DNA of 54,189 nt. It comes from CACKLF01 sp002725175 (GTDB lineage: Bacteria; Pseudomonadota; Alphaproteobacteria; Rhodobacterales; Rhodobacteraceae). Below the pieces are notes generated by a model that did not search any database, was not told the DNA's origin, and saw only the letters and a list, made by a program, of their open reading frames with translations. The stretch is from assembly GCA_002725175.2 (NCBI GenBank), contig PBQX02000105.1, positions 1 through 54,189 of the forward strand. The letters are read 5' to 3'. Made by a program: the position numbers and the translations under genes. Positions 25,681-33,523 of the stretch are shown here, piece after piece (within the stretch, counting starts at the first letter, position 1; every line of letters begins with the position of its first letter).

Positions 25681-26400
25681 TCAGAAACCATCACCACTTG
25701 ATCCACTAGCGTTCTGCTGCCTACCTTTTAAAATTTCATTAAAATATAAGAGTTCTCTCAGAAACCTATCTAAAAAAATTTCTTGAAAAGATATTAGCCT
25801 TTCAGCATCTTTTGAAAGCTTGTTATAGAAAATTACTGCAGGAATAGCTGCCAATAGACCTAAAGCTGTTGCTAAAAGAGCCTCAGCAATACCAGGAGCT
25901 ACTATAGCTAAATTTGTATTTTGCTGAGATGCTATTTCTTCAAAAGAATTCTTTATTCCCCATACCGTTCCAAAGAGACCAATAAAAGGAGCTACCGACC
26001 CAACGGTGGCCAAAAGGTATAAACCTGAATTATATTTATCGCCAACTTTCATTAATGTAAGATCTAAAATGCGCTCTATTCGGGAGATTCCCGTTTCACT
26101 CAAGTCATTTGACTTTGTTTCCCGTCCTAATTCGCTCATCCCTTCATAAAACAATAACTCTGTCATGTTTAGTTCTTTCTTTGCTTTCAGTTTCTCATTC
26201 AACTCTTCATTTCTTTTGTCCCATTCATGCGTTGCAAATACCTTCTTAACAGTTCGGTCTATTCTTCTCTTCTCAAGGGGAAAATAAATTAACTTTTCAA
26301 TTATTACGGTCCATGACCAAATAGACGCAATTATCAAAATGATCATCACTATCTTTACAGTAAGTGTTGCTTGATCAAAATATGTAATACCTAATTCCAT
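25681..26400 (-). CDS. tolQ: Tol-Pal motor protein TolQ (ExbB family)
   Basis: The 239-residue inner-membrane protein has three hydrophobic segments (about 15-35, 130-150, 170-195), with GLYLLATVGSVAPFIGLFGTVWGI-type text near 126-149 and ALLATALGLLAAIPAV near 173-188, both diagnostic of ExbB/TolQ. A TolQ pentamer surrounds the TolR dimer. ATG 26400. It lies 76 bases after the ybgC stop, in the order usual for alphaproteobacteria (ybgC, tolQ, tolR, tolA, tolB, pal, cpoB). Confidence 0.96.
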   Translation of the reverse strand: MELGITYFDQATLTVKIVMIILIIASIWSWTVIIEKLIYFPLEKRRIDRTVKKVFATHEWDKRNEELNEKLKAKKELNMTELLFYEGMSELGRETKSNDLSETGISRIERILDLTLMKVGDKYNSGLYLLATVGSVAPFIGLFGTVWGIKNSFEEIASQQNTNLAIVAPGIAEALLATALGLLAAIPAVIFYNKLSKDAERLISFQEIFLDRFLRELLYFNEILKGRQQNASGSSGDGF

Positions 26401-26476
26401 TATAAAACCTTCAAAATTAATATGCCGAGCTTAGCACATTGGGTAATTTTATTTAAAGTATAAAGTCCTTACATTA

Positions 26477-26872
26477 TTAAATAGATAATAAATTTCTCTT
26501 TACTTCACTTGGTAGTTTAACAGGCCTTCCAGTCTGATTAATGCAAGCCAGTTTGATTTCAGCTGTAAAAATTAAATTTTCATTTCTGAAAATTCTTTGC
26601 TCCAACCCAAGGCTTGCAGATTTGATGTACAACAAATCGGTTTCAGTAAATAATAAGTCATTAAACTTTGCTGCTTGTACAAACTTAGCTTTTAGCTTTG
26701 AAACCACGAAGAAAATACCATGTTCAAGCTTCAAGTTATATTGATCCACACCAACTTCTCTAATTGCCTCTGAGCGAGCCCTCTCTATAAACTTAAAATA
26801 ATTAGCATAATATACTATACCGATAAAATCAGTGTCCTCATGATAGACGCGTGTTTCAAATTTCTTTGATAT
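26477..26872 (-). CDS. ybgC: Tol-Pal-associated acyl-CoA thioesterase YbgC, apparent ATA start
   Basis: Conserved YbgC sequence extends upstream of the first conventional start (GTG 26749): KKFETRVYHEDTDFIGIVYY then ANYFKFIERARSE, including the catalytic Asp of the hotdog fold. In that frame there is no ATG, GTG or TTG between the upstream TAG (26888-26890) and this conserved block. The codon in the right place is ATA at 26870-26872, preceded by a strong GGGAGGAG six bases away, giving 131 residues, a normal length. Either ATA initiates here or one base of the consensus is wrong. The enzyme hydrolyses acyl-CoA thioesters at the membrane. It lies between ruvB and tolQ. Confidence 0.88.
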   Translation of the reverse strand: MSKKFETRVYHEDTDFIGIVYYANYFKFIERARSEAIREVGVDQYNLKLEHGIFFVVSKLKAKFVQAAKFNDLLFTETDLLYIKSASLGLEQRIFRNENLIFTAEIKLACINQTGRPVKLPSEVKRNLLSI

Positions 26873-26922
26873 TGTATTCTCCTCCCTCTAACTTTATCAC
26901 CCAAATCAGTGCTTCTATCTAA

Positions 26923-27972
26923 TTATTTAGTAAAGAAATTTCCTTGGCTATCTGTTGCTTTAGTGTTGGTTTCCGGAGCTTTAATACCGAGGTGTTCCCA
27001 AGCTCTTTTACTTAAAACTCTACCCCTAGGGGTTCTCTGCACTAAGCCAGCCTGAAGGAGATATGGCTCTATAACATCTTCAATAGCATCTCTCGATTCT
27101 GAGAGAGCTGCACAGATAGTTTCTACACCTACTGGCCCTCCTTCATAATTTTCAGCAATTTGGAGAAGGTACCTCCTATCAGAGCCCTCCAATCCTAAGG
27201 AATCAACACCCAATTTTGTTAGAGACGATTTTGCAATTTCTAAGGTTACACGACCCTCGCCCTCAACCTGGGCAAAATCAATTACTCGCCTTAAAAGCCT
27301 TCCGGCTACTCTGGGGGTGCCTCTCGACCTTTTCGCTATTTCCTCTGCTCCAGCCTGATCTATTCTAGCATTTAGCAGCCGACTCGCCCTAGAGATAATC
27401 TTAACCAAGTCTTCATTTTCATAGAATTCAAGACGAATTGGAATTCCAAATCTATCTCTTAAAGGATTAGTTAATAATCCTAGACGCGTTGTGGCTCCCA
27501 CTAATGTGAAAGGCTGCAGCTCTATTCTAACTGACCTAGCAGATGGACCCTCACCAACCATCAGATCGAGGCCAAAATCCTCCATTGCAGGATATAAAAC
27601 TTCTTCAACTTTGGGATTAAGCCTATGGATCTCATCAATAAACAAGACATCCCTTTCATCTAAATTTGTTAAGAGAGCTGCCAGATCACCCGCTTTTGCT
27701 AATATTGGACCAGAGGTCATCTTGAAATTTACACCCAACTCCCTAGATATAATTTGCGCTAAAGTAGTTTTCCCTAATCCGGGTGGGCCAAAAAAGAGAG
27801 CATGGTCCATGGCATTTTGCCTATTCTTTGCCGCCTCTATAAAGACGGATAAATTTGCCCTGACTTCATTTTGCCCTACGAAATCTGACAATAATTGAGG
27901 CCTTAAAGCTTTGTCAGGATCTCCAGACTGAAACTCACCCTCCAAATTCATATCTGTATCAACTTCAGACAT
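26923..27972 (-). CDS. ruvB: Holliday junction branch-migration motor RuvB
   Basis: The product (349 residues) is a full RuvB: RPQLLSDFVGQNEVRANL near 24-41, Walker A GPPGLGKTTLA near 62-72, Walker B DVLFIDEIHRLN near 108-119, GATTR sensor near 160 and a C-terminal winged helix with GLVQRTPRGR. Hexamers drive branch migration at RuvA-bound junctions. ATG 27972 shares its A with the ruvA TGA stop, a classical coupled overlap; GTG 27975 is the alternative. ybgC follows after 50 bases. Confidence 0.97.
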   Translation of the reverse strand: MSEVDTDMNLEGEFQSGDPDKALRPQLLSDFVGQNEVRANLSVFIEAAKNRQNAMDHALFFGPPGLGKTTLAQIISRELGVNFKMTSGPILAKAGDLAALLTNLDERDVLFIDEIHRLNPKVEEVLYPAMEDFGLDLMVGEGPSARSVRIELQPFTLVGATTRLGLLTNPLRDRFGIPIRLEFYENEDLVKIISRASRLLNARIDQAGAEEIAKRSRGTPRVAGRLLRRVIDFAQVEGEGRVTLEIAKSSLTKLGVDSLGLEGSDRRYLLQIAENYEGGPVGVETICAALSESRDAIEDVIEPYLLQAGLVQRTPRGRVLSKRAWEHLGIKAPETNTKATDSQGNFFTK

Positions 27973-28643
27973 CACTCCCCTGCCATACGTTGCAGTGAAA
28001 GTCGTATAATTTCTGAAATCTGCAATTCACCACTCTCGTCAAGAATTTTTGCAACCACCCTGGTAGAGGTTAATTTATCATACCCTAAATTAACTAAAGC
28101 TGAAATTGCTTCAGGCTCCTGATTATTAGCAATATCCTTTTCAAAATCACTTGGGCTGGCATTTTGACCACTCTCTTTATCTATTGTCTCTTTAGAATTG
28201 AGGTTTTTCGAAGAAGTGTTTTGTTCTATATCGCCATTTAAGTTCAAAGCCTTTTGACCTAATTCTAACAAAATTCTCTTTGCGATTTTTGGGCCCACAC
28301 CTTGAGCAGAAGTAATATAATCTGTGTTACCTAATGAAATCGATCGTGACAATTGCTTCAAAGGAACAGCTCCCAATATTGCCAAAGCAGCCTTAGCACC
28401 AACTCCCTGAACAGAAGTTAATAAGCCAAACCATTCTTTCTCTAATGATGATATAAATCCAACTAATTGAATTGAGTCCTCTCTAACTAGCATATCAGTA
28501 TATAATGATACATTTTCACCAATAGCAGGCAAAGAGGTTCTGGTATTAGCAGAAATATTAATAATATACCCTACACCCCCAACATCAACCAAAATCGAAT
28601 CAGAACTAATAACTTCAATTGTGCCACTTATTTTCCCTATCAT
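27972..28643 (-). CDS. ruvA: Holliday junction DNA-binding protein RuvA
   Basis: The 223-residue protein starts MIGKISGTI, has helix-hairpin-helix repeats (LTSVQGVGAKAALAIL near 73-88 and ITSAQGVGPKIAKRILLEL near 108-126) and a C-terminal UBA-like domain that binds RuvB. An acidic, Ser/Asn-rich linker near 140-170 makes it slightly longer than E. coli RuvA. It starts at ATG 28643, five bases after the ruvC stop. Confidence 0.97.
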   Translation of the reverse strand: MIGKISGTIEVISSDSILVDVGGVGYIINISANTRTSLPAIGENVSLYTDMLVREDSIQLVGFISSLEKEWFGLLTSVQGVGAKAALAILGAVPLKQLSRSISLGNTDYITSAQGVGPKIAKRILLELGQKALNLNGDIEQNTSSKNLNSKETIDKESGQNASPSDFEKDIANNQEPEAISALVNLGYDKLTSTRVVAKILDESGELQISEIIRLSLQRMAGE

Positions 28644-28648
28644 TACTT

Positions 28649-29155
28649 TTATCCAGCCTTTGAAATTGCTCTTTTTAATTTATCTTGGTTTTTATATTGA
28701 TAGGCATGACACAGAGCTATAGAAAGTGCGTCCACAGAATCCTGACCATCAAATTTTGCCTTCGGTAATTGAATTTGAACCATAGTTTTCACTTGNAACT
28801 TATCTGCATGACCAACACCAACAACAGCTTTTTTTATAGTGTTCGGGGCATACTCAAATACGGGCAAATTTAACTTTGCAGGTGCTAAAAGAGCTATTGC
28901 TCTAGCCTGACCCAATTTCAANGCACCTGCGGCATCTTTATTAATAAATGTATTCTCTACTGCGGCAACTTCTGGCTTAAAGTCTTCAATTACCTTAACA
29001 AGTTGAACAAAAATTTCTAATAGACGCTGGGACAAATCATTGCTTTCAGATGATTTAAGCGTCCCGTTGGATACATGAGTTATTATATTACCTTCTACAC
29101 TCACTATACCCCAGCCNGTTTTCCTTAGACCTGGGTCAATCCCAATAATTTGCAT
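28649..29155 (-). CDS. ruvC: Holliday junction resolvase RuvC
   Basis: The 168-residue nuclease begins MQIIGIDPGLRKxGWGIV with the first catalytic Asp at residue 7. AVENTFINKDAAG near 66-77 supplies the Glu, and DSVDALSIALCHAYQ near 138-152 the C-terminal acidic residues. It cuts Holliday junctions symmetrically with Mg2+. It leads the ruvC-ruvA-ruvB run. A 91-base spacer separates it from prmA upstream. Confidence 0.97.
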   Translation of the reverse strand: MQIIGIDPGLRKXGWGIVSVEGNIITHVSNGTLKSSESNDLSQRLLEIFVQLVKVIEDFKPEVAAVENTFINKDAAGXLKLGQARAIALLAPAKLNLPVFEYAPNTIKKAVVGVGHADKXQVKTMVQIQLPKAKFDGQDSVDALSIALCHAYQYKNQDKLKRAISKAG

Positions 29156-29246
29156 TTTTCTCCCAGAAATATAATACGAGGTTGGATCAATAAAATCATT
29201 TTAGCTAATAGAAAAAGAATTCCGATCTANTACTTTCCATAATTCA

Positions 29247-30140
29247 TTATAATTTATTTTTTTTCTTAGATCGACAGAAATTTTTTAAAACAACACATGC
29301 CCACTCCCCAATTTTTATTTTCTTCATTCTTCTAAAGCCCAAAGAGAAGTAAATTGCCTCAACTGAATTTATTTGCTTTACTAAAATGCCCGAAAGAACA
29401 ATATGNCCTCCTATTTTGACATTTTCTTTTATTTCCAAAGCCATCCGTTTTAATGGTTTAGCCAAAATATTTGCAAGAACTAGGTCAAAATTTTTACTGG
29501 AGTTAATTAGGTAATGATTTAAGCCTTTAGCCTCCAAAGCAAGTACACTAAGAGCTGANCCATTCGCTTTTATATTTTTTCTTGCTGTTTGGGTGGCAAT
29601 ATAATCTATATCGGANGCTATCACTTTGGCTCCAAATGTTTTACTACAAGCAATAGCTAGTATACCNGTGCCACAGCCCACATCTGCAACTCTTTTTGGA
29701 AATACTCCAATTTTATTTAAAAAACTTAATGCCCTGAGGCAACCAATTGTTGTAGAATGATGTCCNGTTCCGAAAGCCATTGCCGCTTCAATGATGATAG
29801 CTTTCTTGTTATTAGGAATCTCGCTGGAATAATANGATCCTGAAATCATGTAAGGTGGCTCAATTACAGGTTTTAAATCTCTGTTTACTTTATCAATCCA
29901 ATCATGATCAGGAATATTACTAATTAAGAATTTGAGTGAAAAATAAACTTCAAGAATATGTAATTTAATAGGGTCTGGTTTCTTCAAAAATAAACCACTT
30001 ACTTCCCAATCTCCTGAAATCTCATCAATTTCGCACACACCTACACCAATAGGTTGAGGGACGAACCTTTCCATAGCTTTTCCAACTGCCTCAGCTTGCT
30101 CTTTATTAGGAAGTGACGCNATTACAGAAAAACTACTCAC
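29247..30140 (-). CDS. prmA: Ribosomal protein L11 methyltransferase PrmA
   Basis: GTG 30140 is taken as start because it gives 297 residues and an N-terminus (SSFSV, then ASLPNKEQAEAVGKAMERF) that fits alphaproteobacterial PrmA; the frame upstream merely overlaps msrA and contains a possible stop (TNA). The catalytic part has MAFGxGHHSTTIGCL near 125-139, the SAM-binding DVGCGxGILAIA near 153-164, and LANILAKPL, where the NPPY-like motif of the family sits. It trimethylates L11. The ribosome site is weak (GGA). Several N positions are in the N-terminal region. The C-terminus is basic. Confidence 0.9.
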   Translation of the reverse strand: MSSFSVXASLPNKEQAEAVGKAMERFVPQPIGVGVCEIDEISGDWEVSGLFLKKPDPIKLHILEVYFSLKFLISNIPDHDWIDKVNRDLKPVIEPPYMISGXYYSSEIPNNKKAIIIEAAMAFGXGHHSTTIGCLRALSFLNKIGVFPKRVADVGCGXGILAIACSKTFGAKVIXSDIDYIATQTARKNIKANXSALSVLALEAKGLNHYLINSSKNFDLVLANILAKPLKRMALEIKENVKIGXHIVLSGILVKQINSVEAIYFSLGFRRMKKIKIGEWACVVLKNFCRSKKKNKL

Positions 30141-30195
30141 CGTTGATCCAAAAAAATNATACTTTNAGTAAAAATAATTATTAATATCATAATTA

Positions 30196-30792
30196 TTAAA
30201 AAGAGATTCCNGTTCCGCCAAGCCCGCAGTAGCCGCCTGGATTTTTTGCCANGTATTGCTGATGATAATCCTCGGCATAAAAAAATTCTGATGCCTCCAT
30301 AATTTCCGTAGTAATCGAGCTGAATCCTTTCGCCAATAACTTAGATGAATAACTTTTCATCGAAAGTTCCGCTTCCTTACTCTGCTGAGAATTAAACGTG
30401 TAAATTCCACTTCGATATTGGGTACCCATATCATTTCCCTGTCTATTACCTTGAGTGGGGTTATGACCCTCCCAAAATAATTTNAAAAGCTCTCGATATG
30501 ATATTAATTTTGGATTAAATTTTAGAAAGACAACCTCATTGTGATTTGTTTTACCTCCGCAAACTTCTGAATAGGAGGGGTTCACAGTATTTCCACCAGA
30601 GTACCCTACGGCAGTGACCCATACTCCCCCCTGATTCCAAAAAACTTTTTCTACCCCCCAAAAACAACCCATTCCAAACATGGCAGACTCTAACCCTACC
30701 GGAAATGGACCTTTTAAGGATCGTCCGTTAACATAATGAATTCCTTCTTTCATTTCTAAAGAACTATCCCAAAATTTGAAATTTATTGCCAT
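30196..30792 (-). CDS. msrA: Peptide methionine sulfoxide reductase MsrA
   Basis: The 198-residue enzyme has the active-site GCFWG with Cys43, then VGYSGGNTVNPSYSEVCGG near 62-80, HNEVV near 84 and ends NPGGYCGLGGxG with a likely resolving Cys. It reduces methionine-S-sulfoxide in proteins with thioredoxin. Its stop lies 55 bases before the prmA GTG. Start ATG 30792. Confidence 0.96.
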   Translation of the reverse strand: MAINFKFWDSSLEMKEGIHYVNGRSLKGPFPVGLESAMFGMGCFWGVEKVFWNQGGVWVTAVGYSGGNTVNPSYSEVCGGKTNHNEVVFLKFNPKLISYRELXKLFWEGHNPTQGNRQGNDMGTQYRSGIYTFNSQQSKEAELSMKSYSSKLLAKGFSSITTEIMEASEFFYAEDYHQQYXAKNPGGYCGLGGXGISF

Positions 30793-30847
30793 CTAAAACC
30801 TTNTGATTTTTATTATTAACAAATATTAGGCGCTGAAAAAATATTAT

Positions 30848-32068
30848 TCAAGCTCTTGTGCCTGCAAATATATTTTCTTTACCTGGGGCAGGTTTGGATG
30901 GAATAAAGATGGATGTTATAAAAGACATAACCGCTAAAGCTGACGCCACTTGAAAAACTAAACTTGGGTAAATAATCCACAAATAACCCAAAAAGGCNGG
31001 GAGAAAAACCGCCGCTATATGATTTATTGTAAATGCTACTGCTGCCTGAGGAGCAATATCAGAAGGATCAGCTATTTTTTGAAAATACGTTTTCATTGCA
31101 ATAGATAGGGCGAAAAAAAGGTGATCAACAATGAATAAGAATATAGCGATTTGCACTCCCCAATCCCAGTAATAGATACCTGCATATGCTAAAAACACTA
31201 AAGTTAAACCGGCATATTCAATGCATAAAGATATCCTCTCACCGAAAATTTGCACAACTCGACCCATAATTGGTGCAAAAATAATGTTGAGGCAGAAGTT
31301 GATTAGAAATAGAGCTGTTAACTCATGAACATGGAGGCCGAACTTCTCAACCATCATAAAAGTTGCAAAGACAATAAAAATCTGGCGGCGCGCACCAGCA
31401 AAAAATTGCAATAAATAGTAAAGCAAATACTTTCGCTTAATTTTTAATTTACCCTTTTGCTTGACGGGGCTATTAAACTTTGGAAAAAAAATAAAACAAA
31501 TTAACGCGATTAGAACGGTGGTAAATCCCGCGCAGACATACACATAACTAAAAGAAAAATTAAATCTTTCCCACCCGAATACTACAATTGAATAAGCAAC
31601 CAAAGAAGCAGCTGAACCTGCAGAAATCAATAGCCCTATAACCCATGGAGCTTTTTCTTTAGGTATCCATTGCAATTGAAGAGATTGATTGACAGTCTCA
31701 AAATAATGAAATCCGAAAGACCCTATTAAAGTAGTAACTAATAGACCACTAAAAGACGGGAAAAACCCTGTAGCTGCGGTAGCTAAGCCAAGAGCGAAAA
31801 GTGATAAGATAGCTAAATTCTGTTCCCTTAAAAAAATTAATAGTATGAGAACCCCGACAGCCAAAAAACCAGGGATTTCCCTTATTGTTTGAAGCCACCC
31901 AATCTCAACTCCAGAAAAGTTTGATATTTGGATTACAAAATTGTTCAGAAGAGCAGTCCAAATCGCAAACGATATTGGCATAGCAATAGCCAATAAAAAT
32001 AGTAGAACTATTGGCTGTGCTATCTTATCTTTATAATAATTAATAAACAAAAGAATTAAGTTTCCCAA
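30848..32068 (-). CDS. MFS transporter, function unknown
   Basis: The 406-residue protein shows about twelve hydrophobic segments with the major facilitator layout, including GWLQTIREIPGFLAVGVLILL near 56-76 and a basic central loop (KQKGKLKIKRKYLL near 203-216). No family-specific motif identifies a substrate. The start codon appears to be TTG 32068 with only a weak ribosome site; no ATG precedes the first membrane segment. It lies between rpsD (82 bases upstream) and msrA (55 bases downstream) on the minus strand. Confidence 0.8.
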   Translation of the reverse strand: MGNLILLFINYYKDKIAQPIVLLFLLAIAMPISFAIWTALLNNFVIQISNFSGVEIGWLQTIREIPGFLAVGVLILLIFLREQNLAILSLFALGLATAATGFFPSFSGLLVTTLIGSFGFHYFETVNQSLQLQWIPKEKAPWVIGLLISAGSAASLVAYSIVVFGWERFNFSFSYVYVCAGFTTVLIALICFIFFPKFNSPVKQKGKLKIKRKYLLYYLLQFFAGARRQIFIVFATFMMVEKFGLHVHELTALFLINFCLNIIFAPIMGRVVQIFGERISLCIEYAGLTLVFLAYAGIYYWDWGVQIAIFLFIVDHLFFALSIAMKTYFQKIADPSDIAPQAAVAFTINHIAAVFLXAFLGYLWIIYPSLVFQVASALAVMSFITSIFIPSKPAPGKENIFAGTRA

Positions 32069-32150
32069 TCACAATTAGCAAAGCGTTCCTATAATAAGAG
32101 AACATCAGTCTAACAGGATATTTTCTGGGTTATTTTGGTTGAAGCCCAGT

Positions 32151-32771
32151 TTAATTCTTCGAATAAAATTCAACGACCAAATTAGGTTCCATCATTACTG
32201 GATAAGGAATATCACTTAAAGACGGAACTCTTGTTAATTCTGCGCTCATTTTAGAGTGATCTGCCTTAATATAATCAGGGACATCTCTCTCAGCCAATGA
32301 TATTGATTCTAAAATTGATGCAAGCTGCTTAGATTTTTCTCTAACTTCCACCACATCGCCTTCCTTTACTTTATAAGAAGGAATGTTCACTTTCTTACCG
32401 TTCACTTTAACATGGCCGTGGTTTACAAACTGCCTAGCTGCAAATACAGTTTGAACAAACTTAGCTCGATAAACAAAAGCATCTAGTCGGGACTCTAATA
32501 AACCTACCAGCTTTTCTCCAGTATCACCCCTTAATCTCTCAGCCTCAGCAAATATTCTTCTAAACTGCTTCTCAGTTAAATCTCCATAATACCCTTTAAG
32601 CTTTTGTTTTGCTCTCAACTGCACACCAAAGTCTGACAACTTGGCTTTTCTTCTTTGCCCGTGTTGCCCAGGGCCATACTCTCTCCTATTTACTGGAGAT
32701 TTAGGCCTTCCCCAAATATTCTCACCCATTCGTCTGTCTATTTTATGCTTGGCAGCGGTGCGTTTTGTCAC
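32151..32771 (-). CDS. rpsD: 30S ribosomal protein S4
   Basis: The 206-residue protein is a complete bacterial S4: KHKIDRRMGENIWGRPKSP near 8-26, then YGPGQHGQRRKAKLSDFG, and the S4 RNA-binding domain (LESRLDAFVYRAKFVQTVFA, RQFVNHGHVKVNGKKVNIPS). It nucleates 30S assembly. Start is GTG 32771 with AAGGA seven bases upstream. It is a single gene here, as in most alphaproteobacteria, with a 237-base leader region between it and DUF1489. Confidence 0.98.
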   Translation of the reverse strand: MTKRTAAKHKIDRRMGENIWGRPKSPVNRREYGPGQHGQRRKAKLSDFGVQLRAKQKLKGYYGDLTEKQFRRIFAEAERLRGDTGEKLVGLLESRLDAFVYRAKFVQTVFAARQFVNHGHVKVNGKKVNIPSYKVKEGDVVEVREKSKQLASILESISLAERDVPDYIKADHSKMSAELTRVPSLSDIPYPVMMEPNLVVEFYSKN

Positions 32772-32890
32772 GGCTGGTTCCTTTCTTTTCTATAGAAAGA
32801 TGTTTTCCTTTCTCTTTTAAGAGCGACAGGCATCTCCTTGCAGAGGCCACAAACACCAATATTATTTTGTGTGGCAGTCTTAATATTATA
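32772..32890 (-). promoter_or_regulatory. Candidate rpsD leader with stem-loop and short upstream ORF
   Basis: On the minus strand the rpsD leader holds a 6-bp stem (TGTGGC complement arms at 32870-32875 and 32846-32851, GCCACA/TGTGGC) and, downstream of it, an AAGGAG followed immediately by a 21-codon frame (32833 to 32768) rich in Lys and Arg whose TGA overlaps the rpsD GTG. A TATAAT at 32885-32890 might be a -10 box but lacks a spaced -35. S4 is known to repress its own mRNA in other bacteria, so an autoregulatory leader is plausible, though no known S4-binding fold is recognisable. Confidence 0.3.
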
Positions 32891-33008
32891 ACTGTGAACT
32901 GTCAATATCTGACTAAATTAAACCGGTATCATGAAATTAATAATGTCTTTAACTTATTATTTTATAATCTATATAAAGTGATAAAGATCTAACCAATCAA
33001 AAAAAACC

Positions 33009-33443
33009 GTGTCTAAAAATAAAATAAATATTGTGAAAATCTGCGTGGGAGCAAAATTTGTTGAAGAACTTTGGTTTTGGCAACAAGAAAAATTATCAAA
33101 AAATTCTAACGCTAATATAGTCCACGTTACTAGGATGAGACCTAGAAGGGAAAAGGAATTGCTAAATGGAGGTTCTATTTATTGGGTTTTTAAGGGTTAT
33201 ATTCTAGCTCGCCAGAGAATTTTATCCCTGGACGAAGTCAGGACAAGCGACGGTGTGATGAAGTGTAGTCTGGTACTGGATCCTGATATTTATTTAACCT
33301 ACCCAGTCAAAAAAAGACCCTTTCAAGGATGGAGGTATTTAAAAGAAGAGGACTCTCCAAAGGATTTTGAGAAATTTATTCCTGGAAATGAAAGCNTTCC
33401 GAAAGATCTCAAGTTAGCCCTTTCAGAACTTGGCATTGTATAA
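33009..33443 (+). CDS. DUF1489 family protein
   Basis: The 144-residue protein matches DUF1489, a conserved family of unknown function found mainly in alphaproteobacteria: IVKICVGAKFVEELWFWQ near 8-25, VHVTRMRPRREKELLNGGS near 38-56, then YWVFKG and RQRIL. No signal peptide or membrane segment is seen. Start is GTG 33009. It diverges from rpsD and converges with hisS. Position near informational genes says little about its job. Confidence 0.85.
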   Translation: MSKNKINIVKICVGAKFVEELWFWQQEKLSKNSNANIVHVTRMRPRREKELLNGGSIYWVFKGYILARQRILSLDEVRTSDGVMKCSLVLDPDIYLTYPVKKRPFQGWRYLKEEDSPKDFEKFIPGNESXPKDLKLALSELGIV

Positions 33444-33475
33444 ANNTTCTTGAAAAACTTCAAAATTTTTATTNA

Positions 33476-33488
33476 GGGCTTCTAGCCC
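33476..33488. other. Small stem-loop between converging DUF1489 and hisS
   Basis: GGGCT and AGCCC flank a TCT loop in the 80-base gap between two converging genes. The place suits a shared terminator, but neither side has a clean T-run, and adjacent bases are ambiguous. Treated as a weak candidate only. Confidence 0.25.
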
Positions 33489-33523
33489 NAAGAAGGCCAA
33501 TATAGATTACCAAACTTATNTCT

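Noticed and set aside
26477..26749. Shorter ybgC starting at GTG 26749
   Set aside because: It would drop the catalytic Asp region of the hotdog fold, whose conserved sequence continues in frame upstream.
29247..30278. Longer prmA frame starting at 30278
   Set aside because: The extra N-terminus overlaps the end of msrA, crosses a possible stop (TNA) and does not resemble PrmA.
32108..32150. CTGGG/CCCAG inverted repeat after rpsD as a terminator
   Set aside because: Only five pairs with a loop of about 14 bases and no T-run on the minus strand; too weak to report.
32885..32905. TTGACA and TATAAT before rpsD as a promoter
   Set aside because: The two hexamers are only nine bases apart, which is far short of the 16-18 needed.
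32765..32992. Plus-strand 75-codon frame opposite the rpsD leader
   Set aside because: No ribosome site, no recognisable features, and it covers the rpsD leader and divergent spacer.
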